Assembly (NCBI GenBank): GCA_034509925.1
Contig: CM067528.1
Coordinates: 12,606,501-12,670,500 of the forward strand
Source: Hirudinaria manillensis
Lineage: Eukaryota > Annelida > Clitellata > Hirudinida > Hirudinidae
Direction: 5' to 3'
DNA length: 64,000 bases
Positions 1-12,012 of this stretch are shown in pieces. The translations under genes were made by a program, and so were the position numbers. Numbering within the stretch: the stretch's first letter is position 1; each line of letters starts with the position of its first letter. Under the pieces are notes generated by a model, which was not told where the DNA came from, ran no database searches, and saw nothing but the letters and a program-made list of their open reading frames with translations.

Positions 1-1810
1 TGAGCCATGTATACAATCATGTCATAGTCTTCAAAACGATGTAAACAATTGCAAAGTACACTGCAGCAAACTGTCTTGGAAGTCTCGAGGAATGGTTGCA
101 ATAATTTGAATGGCAATGACAAAGCGTTCCACTGAATGTATACATTGATTCCGTTCTACAATCATCCGAGCCTTGTTGACAAAATTTCCAAAAAACTTTT
201 GTACCTGTGTTTACAAATATAAAAGAGAATAAATATAAAAAATTACAGTTATATTTGTGAAAAAGTACCTGATACTTCGGCTTCAAACTTAGCACATGCG
301 TCACCTTCACAGTACTCTACCTTGCTATTTTCATCGCATGATCCAAAAAATGAACCACACTTATAACATGATAATGAAGGAGCAACTGGCAGAAAACTAA
401 CTAACAAAATTAAGCATGCAAACTTGAACACCATGTTGAAATCACACTCTTTAACATCGAATACCAGTTCAATAAACAATTCCTTTATAATAATAGCTGT
501 CTTGTAGAGAAGTTAATAGGTGGGTGCAAGTTAGGGACCCCTCCTGAAAAAAAATCATTTTAAATTGAATATCTGATATTTCCAAGTTAAATTAATCAAT
601 GTAGATGGGGCCATCAATTTTTCACACTATTCGGTCCTGGCTTCAAAGAGATTTTAATTAACTAGTAATGCCCCATCCCATCTGAGGGAAATACTTGAAA
701 GAAACATAATTTTGCATGGTGCCCTTTGACCCAGCTATTGAATTTGATGCCCAAAATTTACACTTTCAGAATGTTATACATGGAACAACTTTGATAAACA
801 AACGAGACACTTCTTCGAACTCAGTCAGTTCAACGATCGGTGGGGCTTTGTGATGATTAAGAACGCCACGAATATTTTGAATCCAGATCAGCAGTCAATA
901 TGCAATTTACTCCTTTCAAATATTCCAATTAATAAGAAAAAAACCCATAAAAAACCATAACCTGCTAAATTTGACGTAACTCGTTGTAACGCCTATATAC
1001 CGATTTCAAACTCCGCCATTTGCACGACAACCAACCGACTCTCAAAACGTTCTAGGAGCATAGATCAAAAAGCGTCGCTTTGCTACAAAATATAATTTAC
1101 TCAATATTAACAGCCTGCACAATTTGTTTATTTGACAAAGTAATAATAGAGATTAATATATGTTAATGTAGACTATGCTTCATTAGATTGTCAGTCCGTG
1201 CAAACTGCTTGTGAAGAATGTTGTGGTTGAAATTTTAATAAAAATCTTATGTGCGAATAAACATTTTCTCGGGTACCTTTTGTCTAACTTGTAAGCTCTA
1301 ACCATGTTAAACATTATTGAAATACTAACATTGTAAAGTTGAAAAGCATGCAAAAAGATATGAGCAATCTGAAAATTTAATTTTATCCATTTTAAAGGAC
1401 TGTTTTGTTTCTAACGAAAAAGTTGAAAAATATCTGTCAATTGCTGCAACCATCCTCAATTCCATATTTCATCCTTAACTTACCACAACCATCAAATTAC
1501 GTACAGGATCACTTTGACCCATTTACAACTTCTCATCATTTTTTGTTATAAAATTTTATGACTTCTTAAATATTAAAAATTTTTGGAATTCTAAAAACAC
1601 AAATTTTGAGAAATTTATTTTTGAAACGGCATCCATCGAGATCATACTTTAATTGTCTTGCATCGTTTTCATCATTCATGCCATTGCGGTATTAAAGTTT
1701 AGTTTTAATTAAATCTTATTAAAATTAAAAAAAAGTTTAACTCCAAAAAAAGTAAGCTGAGATTGAAAAACTTTAATACAAAGAAAAGATCAACGTAAAG
1801 CAAAAATAAA
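1..1810. repeat. Left copy of a segmental duplication carrying a Ly6-like gene
   Basis: The Ly6-like gene at 17-434, about 100 bp of its upstream flank and a block around 1430-1800 are recognisably similar to 10261-11745. Shared landmarks include 'ggatcactttgaccc', 'catgccattgcgg' followed by 'ttaaagtt', and the stretch around 'gaaaagatcaacgt'. The similarity is imperfect, with indels, and the middle (about 560-1430) is not clearly alignable by eye. The left boundary lies outside the window. Confidence 0.6.
17..434 (-). CDS. Ly6/uPAR-like three-finger protein, secreted or GPI-anchored (copy 1)
   Basis: Two exons, 269-434 and 17-204, joined in phase 1 (GT donor at 268, AG acceptor before 204), encode 117 aa. 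The start is the Met at 434 because a hydrophobic signal peptide follows directly (MVFKFACLILLVSFLPVAPS). The mature part has ten cysteines in Ly6/three-finger order. It begins CYKC and ends with the diagnostic CHCHSNYCN, whose last Cys-Asn is the family hallmark. After the domain comes a hydrophobic tail (FAAVYFAIVYIVL), consistent with a GPI-attachment signal. By family it would sit at the cell surface or be secreted; the ligand is unknown. The gene at 10261-10676 is a close paralogue with the same exon lengths downstream of the shared splice site. Family assignment is strong; specific function is not known. Confidence 0.82.
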
Positions 1811-2877
1811 ATTGCTGCTTTTAACTCGACAACAATTATTAGTCAAAATTTTATTAATTTGAATTTCTTAAAGTCGAATCAATCATTAATCAGTAACGAC
1901 TTGCCAAGATAAGAAGGTCAACTTTCTTGCAACGGAAACCCTTCAAACATTTTATGGCTTCCGTTAGCCCAGATGTTTACTTAGAGACATTTTGTGCTTC
2001 TTTGGAATTAAAATTCTAGAGTCAAATGAAATCTGTTGCATTTTATAACATTTCTGAAATATTCTCCAAAAGAAGACATAAGATATATTTTACAAAGCAC
2101 ATCATTCTTTTATTTCAAGATAAAGATTCTATCAGTCTTATAAAGTTTTTTTTAATTACGAAACCAATCTAACGGCTATGACCAATTAGACTAAGTTCAC
2201 TCGAGCGAATAACGCACCTTTTGATGAGCAAAAGAAAACAATCAGAGCAAGACGAACAGATAAAAACTGTTTTGAATATAAAGATAGCGATCTAATTGTG
2301 ATGATAATCGCCTAGTTAAAGCAAAATTAAACAAGGTCAGAATGAGATTCCGTTCAGTTCGCTTAATGTTTCACTAAGAAAATCTTGGGTGAGAATTGTA
2401 CTAGCAGTGATATAACTATTTATTAATCGGAATACATCCCGTTTAGAGAGCGGACTAATTTCCTGCATCCACTTACTAAAGTCACTCCAACGGTTGGCAT
2501 TACTAATATTTTTATCGACTTCATTAATAATATTTTACTTTTTTGTTTCAAATTTTAAGATTTATTAACGAAAGTTTGGTTTGGATGTCTCGGTGCACCA
2601 AACTTAGTTCACTTTATTAATCTGATTATAACAGACTCGTTATGTTTCAAGCGTTTCTAAACATTTATTTTGAACATTGAGTGCATCAAAATTTAAAAAC
2701 AAAATTAATAGTTCAGTGCAAGTGTTATCAACTATGTAACTTCGTGAATAACACTAATGACTGTTCGTGACCATTAAGAAGGTCACAATATGCGAATGTC
2801 TAAACGTTTATAATGCTTCTAGAAATATTCAAACAAAATAGTTGACAAATTTTTTTAATAGGCGATTTTCTAGAAAG
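435..2877. other. Intergenic, no gene seen
   Basis: AT-rich DNA between two divergent features. The first 100 bp and roughly 1430-1800 belong to the segmental duplication shared with 10.3-11.7 kb. No open frame with a signal peptide, conserved motif or convincing splice pattern was found. Confidence 0.5.
2724..2845 (+). repeat. Direct repeat, copy 1 (about 120 bp)
   Basis: This block, containing 'atgtaacttcgtg', 'cgtgaccattaa' and 'aaggtcac', is repeated with changes at 3278-3420. The two copies bracket the solo LTR at 2883-3038. Not recognised as a known element. Confidence 0.55.
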
Positions 2878-2882
2878 TTATT

Positions 2883-3038
2883 TGTTGTAGGATTGTATGT
2901 ATTTTTGGTTGTGTTCCTCGACGAGCAGACGTGTCCGTGTTTCCGGTTGTGAGTCGCGTGTGTTTACGTTCGTACTGTGTCGTGTTGTCATTGATTTTAA
3001 TAAACCGTTTAGATCTCGATATTTTTGGAGTCATAACA
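2883..3038 (-). mobile_element. Solo LTR of a Ty3/gypsy-type element, with 5-bp target duplication
   Basis: A 156-bp stretch begins TGTTGTAGG and ends ATAACA. It matches the LTR of the intact element at 25518-30130 along its length: shared 'cgtactgtgtcgtgttg', 'taataaaccg' and 'gatctcgatatt'. It is flanked by a perfect direct repeat TTATT (2878-2882 and 3039-3043), so it is a true insertion reduced to one LTR by recombination. It is shorter and more diverged than the intact LTRs, so it represents an older insertion or a sister subfamily. As written, the LTR reads TG...CA on the + strand, so the strand given is nominal. Confidence 0.88.
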
Positions 3039-3277
3039 TTATTAACTCGAGAATGGTTTAAATCTCGGATCACATACAATCACATCACTGCTTGAAACGA
3101 TTCAAACTCTTCTTGCGAACCAAAGGCACTGGTTATCTAACAATCAACCAAAATTTATTATTAAATAATCCTTTTTGAGTTATCGGTACATTCACTTTAA
3201 GATTATGGCTTCACGAATCGTTGATAACATTAAATTTGGATTCACTAGGTGCAGTTAGTGACCTGAAAAATCAAATT

Positions 3278-3420
3278 GTTATCACATGTAACTTCGTGGA
3301 TAACGTCAATCAATGACTGATCTTGACCATTAATAATAAGGTCACGATATATGAATGCCTAATAGTTTTTTTTACTTTACAATAAAATTCTAAAATTTCT
3401 AAAAATATTCCAACAAAAGA
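3278..3420 (+). repeat. Direct repeat, copy 2
   Basis: Second copy of the 2724-2845 block, with 'atgtaacttcgtgg', 'cttgaccattaa' and 'aaggtcac', then a T/A-rich run and 'aaatattccaacaaaa', which parallels 'aaatattcaaacaaaa' in copy 1. Confidence 0.5.
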
Positions 3421-4642
3421 TTTTGGATAAAATGGCCCCGAATTTATTTTTCCTAGATGCATTGGTCTTTAGTGCATTGGTGGATAAATCTGCCATTCCC
3501 CACTGTAAGATAAGAAAGAATCCTCATACCTTCAGGTCTGAATCGACAACCAGTTATGTATTATGGAGTACCTCGAAACGGCCAGCCAAAATGCCGCCAG
3601 AAGTGTTTTTTTAGTCATTGAAGCGGTTGGAAGACTTTTCTAGAGATGAGAACAAGCGCCGGAGAACCAAGTACAAGTGCAAGTGCAAGTACAAAAACAA
3701 GACACGAACAAGTACTCCTCAAAAATCTATTTTTTCAATTGAAGGAAAAGTCGGTATTTGTGAGAAAAGAACCAATGCTAAGTTTTCTTTGATTTTCGTC
3801 TTGGAAATTCCTGAAAAATATTTACCGATCGCTTAACGGTAATGCCTGCAATATAACATATGTATATATGTAAAGATATCCTCATTCTTAATAATTTATT
3901 ATATTTATACCTTAATTCTCAATAAACATAAAAGTATTTAAATAGGAAATTGTACATTAATTGACTTGAGGGATTGTATTAGATCGAAATGAGTGCAAAT
4001 TTTGAACTTATATCGAAGTGTTTAAAATTGATAATTTAGGTAACATTAAACATTAAACATAAAAAAAAAACGAATTGAAATAATGTTAGGAATCGAGCAG
4101 AACAAATTAAGGAATCTATGGTCGATAGATGGCGAGTTGTTTAGATATCTAAATGTAAGTTTGGCAGATCAATTTCATTTGGTAGAATCCTAGTAAAAGG
4201 ATCGATACTTATTAATAAATATTAATAATATTAATATTGGATGTATAAAAAAATGTTCACTTATTTTAGCAAAGTTAAACACTTTCATTTTTAAACCTGA
4301 AAAATAACTCTCCTTCCAAATCCGCCGATGTGCTCATACATTAAGGTCATTATATGGACCAAAAGTGAACCAATTAAAAGCTAGTTTTAAAATCTCAACA
4401 TTTCTGAATATTTTTCACAATCTTGAACTAATTTAATACTTAATTTCCAGGAAATATAATTTCTATTTTAAATATCCGAAAACGTCAAGAACAGAAAGCT
4501 GTTTTTTTTCTCATGCCAGCATTTATTAAACAACGTTATTTATCGTGACCTTCTTCACACAAACAAAATTTCAATTAATTATAGTCCTAAAATTGATCAA
4601 TCCGACACCACAAGGCAAATAATAATTTTAGAGAGATTGTCT
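3421..4642. other. Intergenic, no supported gene
   Basis: Two short + strand open frames (3423-3614 and 3618-3836) have no signal peptide, domain or splice support. The second is Lys/Arg-rich because of a 'gtacaagtgcaagt' simple repeat, so neither is called. A motif 'cttaacggtaatgcctg' near 3833 reappears in modified form at 56688, inside an insertion in an A2M relic. The rest is AT-rich and featureless. Confidence 0.45.
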
Positions 4643-6842
4643 TCAAGCGGCAAGAACCTCCGCTGGGCATCCGTAGGTTGGTTCCGCGTCTGGTTGAATG
4701 CTCACCAAAGTGCAATCAACGGGACACTTGAGCTACAATTGTACACTCTATTAGTGGACATCGGCGAAATAGATAACAAACTGATTTAATTTTAATTTTA
4801 AATCACATAATTAGCGTAATCATTAATAATTAGCTTATTAACTAATAACCTCTTTGCATGGATCATTGCACAAGCACGTTTCACATCCATTTTGATCTTT
4901 TAGGAAACCGCTTTCAGGGCAAAGACAAGTCTCTGGTACAGGCTTGCATTCTGTGACTGAATATTTACAAATTATTTAGCTTAATTAAGAATAACCTTTA
5001 CCATCCGTTTTAAGTTCAACGTCCTAACGCTTTGAAAAGATAAGTTTTATTTTATATTTTTTTATTTTATATTTTTATTTATGTATATTTTTATTTATAT
5101 ATATTCATATTTATATTTTTTTATTTATATATATTTATAAATAAATAAATATATATTCATATTTATTTATATTAAATTCATTAACAGCATTATAAATTAT
5201 CAAATTGTTTTTAAAATTCTATTTTTATAAATAATTTTTAAGAGCTATTTTATAACTTATTGTTAAAAAGTGATTTTTAATTCATCTTATATTATTATAA
5301 CTGGGGTTAAAATCTTAACTTATTGAATATAATTATTTATTATAAACAAATTAAAATCTAGTTTTAAAAATAATAATAACAATTTGGAACTTCTTAAAGA
5401 ATTAAAAAACTTAAAATCTTCAAAGCATTAAAAAGACGTTTTCATTCTTTCTATGCTTTGGGAAAAGTTTAAAAATCATCTGATATTGTAATCCATTAAA
5501 TCCATTAATCTTAACTTATTGCAAATAATTGTTCACTAGGAGGAATATCATAAATCAATTTAAAGAACCAACATGGTTCACAGACAGCTGAAAGAATTGG
5601 ATTTTTTCCACAGTCAAAACCCTCAGGGCATGTTAGGGGCTTCATGACACATTGTTGTCCAGCTGGACACATTGGATTCTGTGAATTGTAAAAAGTTTAA
5701 AATGATACTAATCATCTGTTAGAATGTTAAACAGATGTGATGTTGCCTTTACGTTAAGCTCGTGAACCGTCGGAGAATAACATTGATCAAAGCATTTTTA
5801 TTTCTCGAGCATCTCGAGCTTGTTTACAATAAATCTATAAATTAAAAAGTATATTAACAACGAATAATCGTTATTTTATAATGAATACTTTCTAAAGCCT
5901 TGTATGTACTTTACAATATATAGTGACCTAGAAACCTAGAGATTGATTTAAAAATTGAAACAATGTTTTGTACGGTACGACTAAACAAATATCTCAAGAG
6001 CACATTTGAAACAATTCTCAAATTTCAATTACCTAAATCACACTTATAAATATTAAATTTTTTATTATATTTAGTTTGCAAGAACAATGCACACATTTAT
6101 AATCAATGTCATTTTGCATAGCAGTGAAATATTTAATTAATTAATTTATTTATTTATTTATCTTATTATTGCAATTTATTTTGCAAAATTTTTTTTTAAA
6201 CTCTTAAAGTAGAAAAACGAACATCATTTTTGAAATATGTGGACGAAAATTCTTTAGCAGAAGCTGTTCTCGGCAGAACATCGAAATTAGTGCTCATAAA
6301 TGTTATACAAGCAATATTATTTATTTGGAGTACGTTTGAAATATTAAAATGAATTAATTAAATTTCTCAATTAAAAAAACAGCTAACCCTGTCGTAACAC
6401 CGTTTTATGCAAAGGGAGCAGACGCATCTCTTCTCAGTGAGATGTTTCACTGGAATAATGTTGCTGCAACCACTTGGTTTTCCACATGATGGACATAAAC
6501 CTTGGAAATATAATTAATAAACCTCTACTAAACATTAGAAAATGATATTGCAAGTTAAAAGCAATTTGATTAGCATCCATTGCTAAAGCTGGTTAATAAA
6601 ACTGAATCGGCATGGGTTGATATAAACAAAGTTTTGTGGTATTTGAGAAAATATTTTAGCAAATACTACATAATCATATAATCAATTGCAAACATATGAT
6701 GGTAGTCTCACCCTCGGAAACTCCAATAGCTAAAAATAAATGACATTAACGTTTTGTAATTCAATGATGTAGGTTTAAATTGTCAAGGCACATGATCATC
6801 CCTACCTATGAGAACTACTAGAAGTATCTGTTCAGTTTTCAT
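4643..6842 (-). CDS. Secreted antistasin-like, multi-block cysteine-rich protein
   Basis: Six exons join in consistent phase: 6806-6842, 6712-6729, 6388-6500, 5573-5678, 4850-4956 and 4643-4732, giving 156 aa. The first two encode a signal peptide (MKTEQILLVVLIAIGVSEG). The third is a Cys-rich block (CPSCGKPSGC ... CVCSLCIKRC). The fourth holds CPAGQQCVMKPLTCPEGFDC. The fifth is an antistasin-type repeat with spacing C-x7-C-x-C-x12-C-x2-C-x-C and the typical Gly-Phe and Asp-x-x-Gly-Cys positions. The last gives CPVDC and ends in TGA. Antistasin domains are known serine-protease inhibitor modules, so an extracellular inhibitor role is likely but inferred. The least certain junction is the donor of exon 4 (5573); a slightly longer exon using a GT about 40 bases further on would also keep frame. 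Confidence 0.7.
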
Positions 6843-8905
6843 CTTCGTAAATCGCTGAGAAAGTACTGATATAGTACAAGTACTTGTAAAAATCATCATT
6901 TGATTCTGATTGAAGCAATCATTATCAAGTCAATATAATAATATAATACCTTTGAGGTCGACTGTAGAAATCGTCTGCATTTGCAAAAGCCGACAAAAGG
7001 GTTTATATTAATTCGAAACGTGTGCAAATTATGGGCCCATATGGCGCAACTTGATGTTGTTGATGGAGGATATCTGACATTGACGAGACAAAGATGTTAA
7101 TTTCTCCTGATAGATTGACGGGTTCAGGATTTTGGGACATTTGGTTTTGATGCTAATCGTTGATTATGTCAAATTAGTTTGTTATTTAATCATCATTAGC
7201 AACCATTTTGACATGGACATATTTCAGAAGACAACAGGTGTTTGAACGTCACCTTGAACAATCTGTTGACCATTTCAGCCGAACATGATCTAGACAGATT
7301 GAATCTTGAAAAGCATTAATTAACTTGTCATTTGCATGCAAATAATTTTATTAAGTATTTTATCATTCTTTTTTATAAAAACTTTTTTTTATTTTATATC
7401 ACAATCTTATTAAATACATTATGTCTTAGGCTACTATGAACTAATATGTGCTAAACAATAATACTATTTCTTGGCATTAAGCTATCTTTATTTTTAAAAA
7501 GTTGGAAGTAGTTTACATATATTATGAAAAATGGTTTTTAGAACATTGTCCTAAGAGAGTGAGTCATGTAACAATGAAACATGTGTGTAGGGAATAACCT
7601 GCATTTATGCCAACATTTATTATTTTATTATTTATTATTTAATAATGTTCTTAAGAAGTCCTGTAAAACGACAAATATTGGAAAGAAATTCATTAAATAC
7701 TCATTACAAGGAATAAATAATAATAAATCTCAGTTGCTAATTAATTAATTAATTTTTGATTCAATACAAAGAAATGATAGTCCTTAGTAGATATAAATGT
7801 GGTTTGAATCACAAATAGTTTCAATGTAAAGAATGTTGATTCTAAAGTGTCGTTATGTATAAAGAGAGATTTTACTGCATTGATATTTGATATTCGCATC
7901 GAGTATGCGTTATACCTTTATTAACGTGCCAAATCAATAGGGAAACAATAGGCAATAAAACAACAAGGTATATTTTCAAAATGTTATCTACAGTTTTCTT
8001 GCTATTGTCGTTCACACCCACAATCAGAGTGTAAGCAATACATGTGCATATTGAGTCGTGGCATCTATGTTGTGAGTTAGAAAATCCAAACTGTTTATAA
8101 CACGTTCTGCTTCTGAAGGTATTCATTTTCTTTGTAACAAACTTGTGTTTGATAAGTCACACCAATTTAATTGATGAACATAAAATTAATATATTTTTAT
8201 CATGGTAAATGGTATTGATGTGATTGTAGTTTTCAAAACCAGTTCTAATTTACGAGTAATTTCTATGTAAACGTTATTTCTTTACATTTCAAAATAATTG
8301 TAATTGCATAATCGTAGTGCAACACATGTCGCTGAAATAAACACACTAATTAGCAACATTCAGGATGTTCCATCGAAGTTTCAAATTTGACATTTGAGGG
8401 GGACAGCACATGATTGATGCTTTGAAGTTCACTGAACATTATTATTTTCATCGGCCTAATCTCTATTTTATTATTATTATTATTATTATTATCATTATTA
8501 TTGTTATTATTATTATTATTATTATTATATTTCAAATTGTTGCAAAATTGGCTGGAATGAATTAATATTTACAACATTACAGCTTGACAAACCAAGTTTA
8601 TGTGGAAGACCAATTTAGTTGAGTCCGGTTTACAAACGAAAATCCGACCAATTGCTCTCCTAATGACACTAGAGGTTTTAATAGACTCGAATTTTTTTAG
8701 AATTTTGTTTCCTGATGCTAAATGAAATTTGAAAATCTGAATTTCAGGAGACAAAGTATTTTAGGAAAATTTAGGCAAAAAAATGAAAGAATGGCAGTTG
8801 AAAGAAATTAAAATGAGAATATGATATAAATACATTTTGCAACTTTTACATTTGCAAACATTTTGATTTATAAAATTTTTTTTTTAAATATGTTGACGAG
8901 TGGAC
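6843..8905. other. Intergenic, no supported gene
   Basis: AT-rich DNA upstream of the antistasin-like gene. A - strand open frame at 7872-8126 contains a hydrophobic stretch and a few cysteines but lacks a start context, signal peptide or the Ly6 cysteine order, so it is not called. Frames at 8350-8535 are a microsatellite read-through. Nothing else is supported. Confidence 0.45.
8468..8528. repeat. (ATT)n microsatellite
   Basis: About 20 near-perfect trinucleotide units, interrupted by single changes (atc, ttg). Confidence 0.9.
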
Positions 8906-9479
8906 CTAAAATAAGACTTTGGAAATTGTCAAAATAACTGCAAAACAAATTGTAACAAGAGAATGTCGATTCCTTGACGATCGATTGCAATAGTTTGACT
9001 TGCACTGACAAATTGAACCAGATATTCCATAAAAACTTCCTGAATGACATCCTTCCGAAGTCAAGATGCTGCAGTATTTGATGATAATCTTGGTTCCTGC
9101 ATTGAAACCAGTTCAATTATTTCAAAATATCTTCAGTAAAACCTGCCCAGTAAAGAACTGCTAAGTTTTACACGAAAAAGGGTCCATTTTGTCAGTTGCA
9201 TATTTTAAACTAAAGTAAGATCGGTTCATAGAAAAAAAAACGGCCCTAAGGATATGTTTTTACCCGGGTGCCACATTTAAAAGCTTTTACTTAAATTTAT
9301 TTAATTAAAATTTAACCTGAAAACTCGGCATCGAATTTTCCACAACTTTCTCCTTGGCACATTGCTTCTTTGATGTCTGAACAAGGCGCTAACACTGATC
9401 CACACGTATAACAATTTATCGACTTGGAAACTGGTACAAAACTTATTAACAAAACTATATGCGTTAACCTGATTATCAT
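8906..9479 (-). CDS. Ly6/uPAR-like three-finger protein (copy 3, diverged)
   Basis: Exons 9317-9479 and 8906-9096 (phase-1 junction, GT at 9316, AG before 9096) encode 117 aa. The start at 9479 is chosen because the signal peptide follows it (MIIRLTHIVLLISFVPVSKS). The mature protein starts CYTCGS. It shows the Ly6 pattern, ending CQCKSNYCN, then a basic spacer and a hydrophobic tail (LVTICFAVILTISKVLF) that fits a GPI signal. The intron position and phase match the genes at 17-434 and 10261-10676, but the finger sequences differ strongly, so this is an older paralogue. It would act outside the cell or at its surface; the partner is unknown. Confidence 0.8.
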
Positions 9480-10260
9480 TTTTGAGATACTTAGACTCAA
9501 CGATGAGATCGCAATATAAATACGATGGTTTTCATGATATAGCATTAAACGTGGGCAAATTTACCTTCTTACTCAGACCCTATTTTACAATTGGGGATAT
9601 TCAATTTCTGTAATTATCAAGTGATTATTTCGGACAATTCATTAAATACGACATTCATTTTGCAGCACAGTTACTCAGCTGGTCAATTGCTGGTCCAATA
9701 TCTCCATATTTGAATCCAACTACATAATTGTCCAAGAAAGTTGTGATCGCAGCTTACATAATTCTCTGTCACGCCTTATCCGTACCAATTACTCGATATG
9801 TTTATAGCACATCTTGCAGAATGACAAATTACTGAACTATACTTACTGTAATACTTACTTTTAATACTTTAAATTACTGTATTGCATAGCAAAGTATTAT
9901 TTATTGCTATTATGAAATTATAAAAGATTAATGTCCAGGTCATTTTAGCTTGATATTTCAAGGCTCTGCATAATACGTAAATGACTTTCGCTTTAAGCGT
10001 TATTAATTTAATTAATCATCAATAAGCCAAGTAAATTCGAATTTTTCCAACTGCTCAAACAAAAAATTATTATTATTATTTATATAATATCTTCTAATTC
10101 ACCTAATGTTATCGAAATTAAAATTACAGAAAGCGAATGATTTCGAAGCTATTGTAAGTTTAATTGCTCATAATTAATATAGCAATTTGCATCAGATATT
10201 AGAAGTCACGGATGTTAGTAAATCGCAATAGGGTCCGCTTGTCTTTATGTACTTCATCAA

Positions 10261-10676
10261 TCATGTCATGGTCTTCAAAACGATGCAAACAATTGCAAAG
10301 TACACTACTGCAAATTGTCTTGGAAGTCTCGACGAATGGTTGCAATAATTTGAATTGCACTGACAAACTGTTCCACTGAATGTAGCGATTGTTTCTGATC
10401 TGCAACCCTCCCAGCCTTGCTGGCAAAATTTCATAACAAATTTTTTACCTGTGTTTACAAATATAAAAGAGAATAAATTAAAAATGTTAAGTTTCTAATT
10501 GTGAAAAAATTACCCAAAAATTTGGCTTCAAACTTAGCACATCCTTCACCTTCGCAGTACTCTATTTTATTTTCATCGCATGATGAAAAAATTGAACCAC
10601 ACTGATAACATGATACTGAGTGTACAACTGGCGGAAAACTAACTAACAAAATAAAGCCCGCTAACTTGAATACCAT
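10261..10676 (-). CDS. Ly6/uPAR-like three-finger protein (copy 2)
   Basis: Exons 10514-10676 and 10261-10448, joined in phase 1, encode 116 aa. The signal peptide is MVFKLAGFILLVSFPPVVHS. The mature domain runs from CYQCGS to CQCNSNYCN with ten cysteines, and the C-terminus is hydrophobic (FAVVYFAIVCIVLKTMT), consistent with a GPI signal. The second exon is the same length as in the gene at 17-434 and the tail is nearly the same, so the two are recent duplicates. The first exon is one codon shorter. The frame is intact. The duplicated block continues upstream to about 11745. Confidence 0.82.
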
Positions 10677-11745
10677 GATGAAAACACAAGCTCTAGCATC
10701 TATTATCGGTTCGACAACAAATTCCTGTCTAATAATAGCTGCCAGACAAATTGCTACGGAGAAGTTAACAGGCAGGCAAATGATTTATTGCGAGTCCCTC
10801 CGAAAAAGTAGGGATATTCCTCAAGTGTTGCAAGTGATCATCTAGTATTAGCAGCAGCTGCTGAAGATTCGGAAAAAAACATTTGATAAGCAGCTACTAG
10901 ATGACATTGCTTCTATCTGTACTGTTGAAGGTGATTCAAACTCGTGTAATTGTTTTGACCCAAATTAGAGAAACATGGAATTGGGACAACATCTAGTGAG
11001 GAAACTCATGAACAAACCCGACAATCAACGTGTTGCTTCTTAGTGGAGCAATATGAGCAGATTTTTTAAATTATTATTTAGAAAATCTGTCTGATTTCAA
11101 AGCATCAAATCCGTTACATCTCAACTAAAAACGAATTTATGAATTTATGTAGATGCGGAAATGCGGCTGTTAGAAGTGCCTCGACATCCAATTGGGCGCT
11201 AAAATTATTTGTTTCGAATAAATAAATAAACAAATAAATGAATAAATAAACAAAAAGCACGAAGAAAATCTTATGAGAATCCTTAGAGAATGATTTATTA
11301 TGGACGCATAATTTAATTCCATTCACTTTAAAGTTTGTTTTGAGTTTTATTAAATGTTTATAAAATATTTATCAATTATTGCAACCATTATTTCATTCCA
11401 TATTTAACCCTTTTCTTACCACCACCCTTAAATTACAAACGGGATCACTTTGACCAATTTATAACTTTAATGTTAAATTAAGCAAGACCTTCTCATCATT
11501 TTACATATTTTATAAAATTTTATGAGAGATTTATTTTTTAAACGGCACTCATGGAGGCACTCAATCTACCTTTAAAGATTAACTAGTATCATAGAAGTTT
11601 AGGTCTTGCCTTGTTTTCTTCACTCATGCCATTGCGGAATTAAAGTTCATTTTTAATTTATTAAATTTAAAGGAAGTTTAACTCAAAAAAAAAATGAGCT
11701 GAAGTTGAAAATTTTTAAAACAAAGAAAACATCAACATAAGACTA
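10261..11745. repeat. Right copy of the segmental duplication carrying a Ly6-like gene
   Basis: Partner of 1-1810. Beyond the gene, similarity returns at about 11360-11745 ('gggatcactttgacc', 'catgccattgcgg' then 'attaaagtt', 'agtttaactc'). The segment ends about 185 bp before the A2M relic similarity begins, so two duplication units abut here. Confidence 0.6.
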
Positions 11746-12012
11746 AAAAAAGGTAAGTAGTTATCCCGATGATTCATACAACGTTGGTCTTAAATAAACT
11801 GTTTTAATTTCCAACGTAATCTTTTTAAATTTAAGCTTTTCATTGATTTTTTTTATATCTACTTCACAACTAAATTTTTTCCAAAATTACAATATTTTTA
11901 TAAAAATAAAAATTGTTAGATGCTTGTATGATGCATTTGTCATTCATTTTATTATTAAGTCAATCTTTTTTTTTATTATTTTCTCAAATTAAATATTACG
12001 ATTAAATTGCAG
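10677..12012. other. Intergenic, mostly duplicated DNA
   Basis: Upstream flank of the Ly6-like gene, then the duplicated block to about 11745. From about 11930 the sequence becomes intron 33 of an A2M gene (similar to 41490-41573), leading into the orphan exons. A simple (AAAT)n run is at 11217-11250. No gene is supported. Confidence 0.5.

Noticed and set aside
3423-3836. Two consecutive + strand open frames
   Set aside because: No signal peptide, domain or splice evidence; the second is a simple-repeat translation.
7872-8126. - strand frame with cysteines and a hydrophobic segment, considered as a Ly6-like second exon
   Set aside because: The cysteine spacing does not fit the Ly6 end motif and no matching first exon was found nearby.
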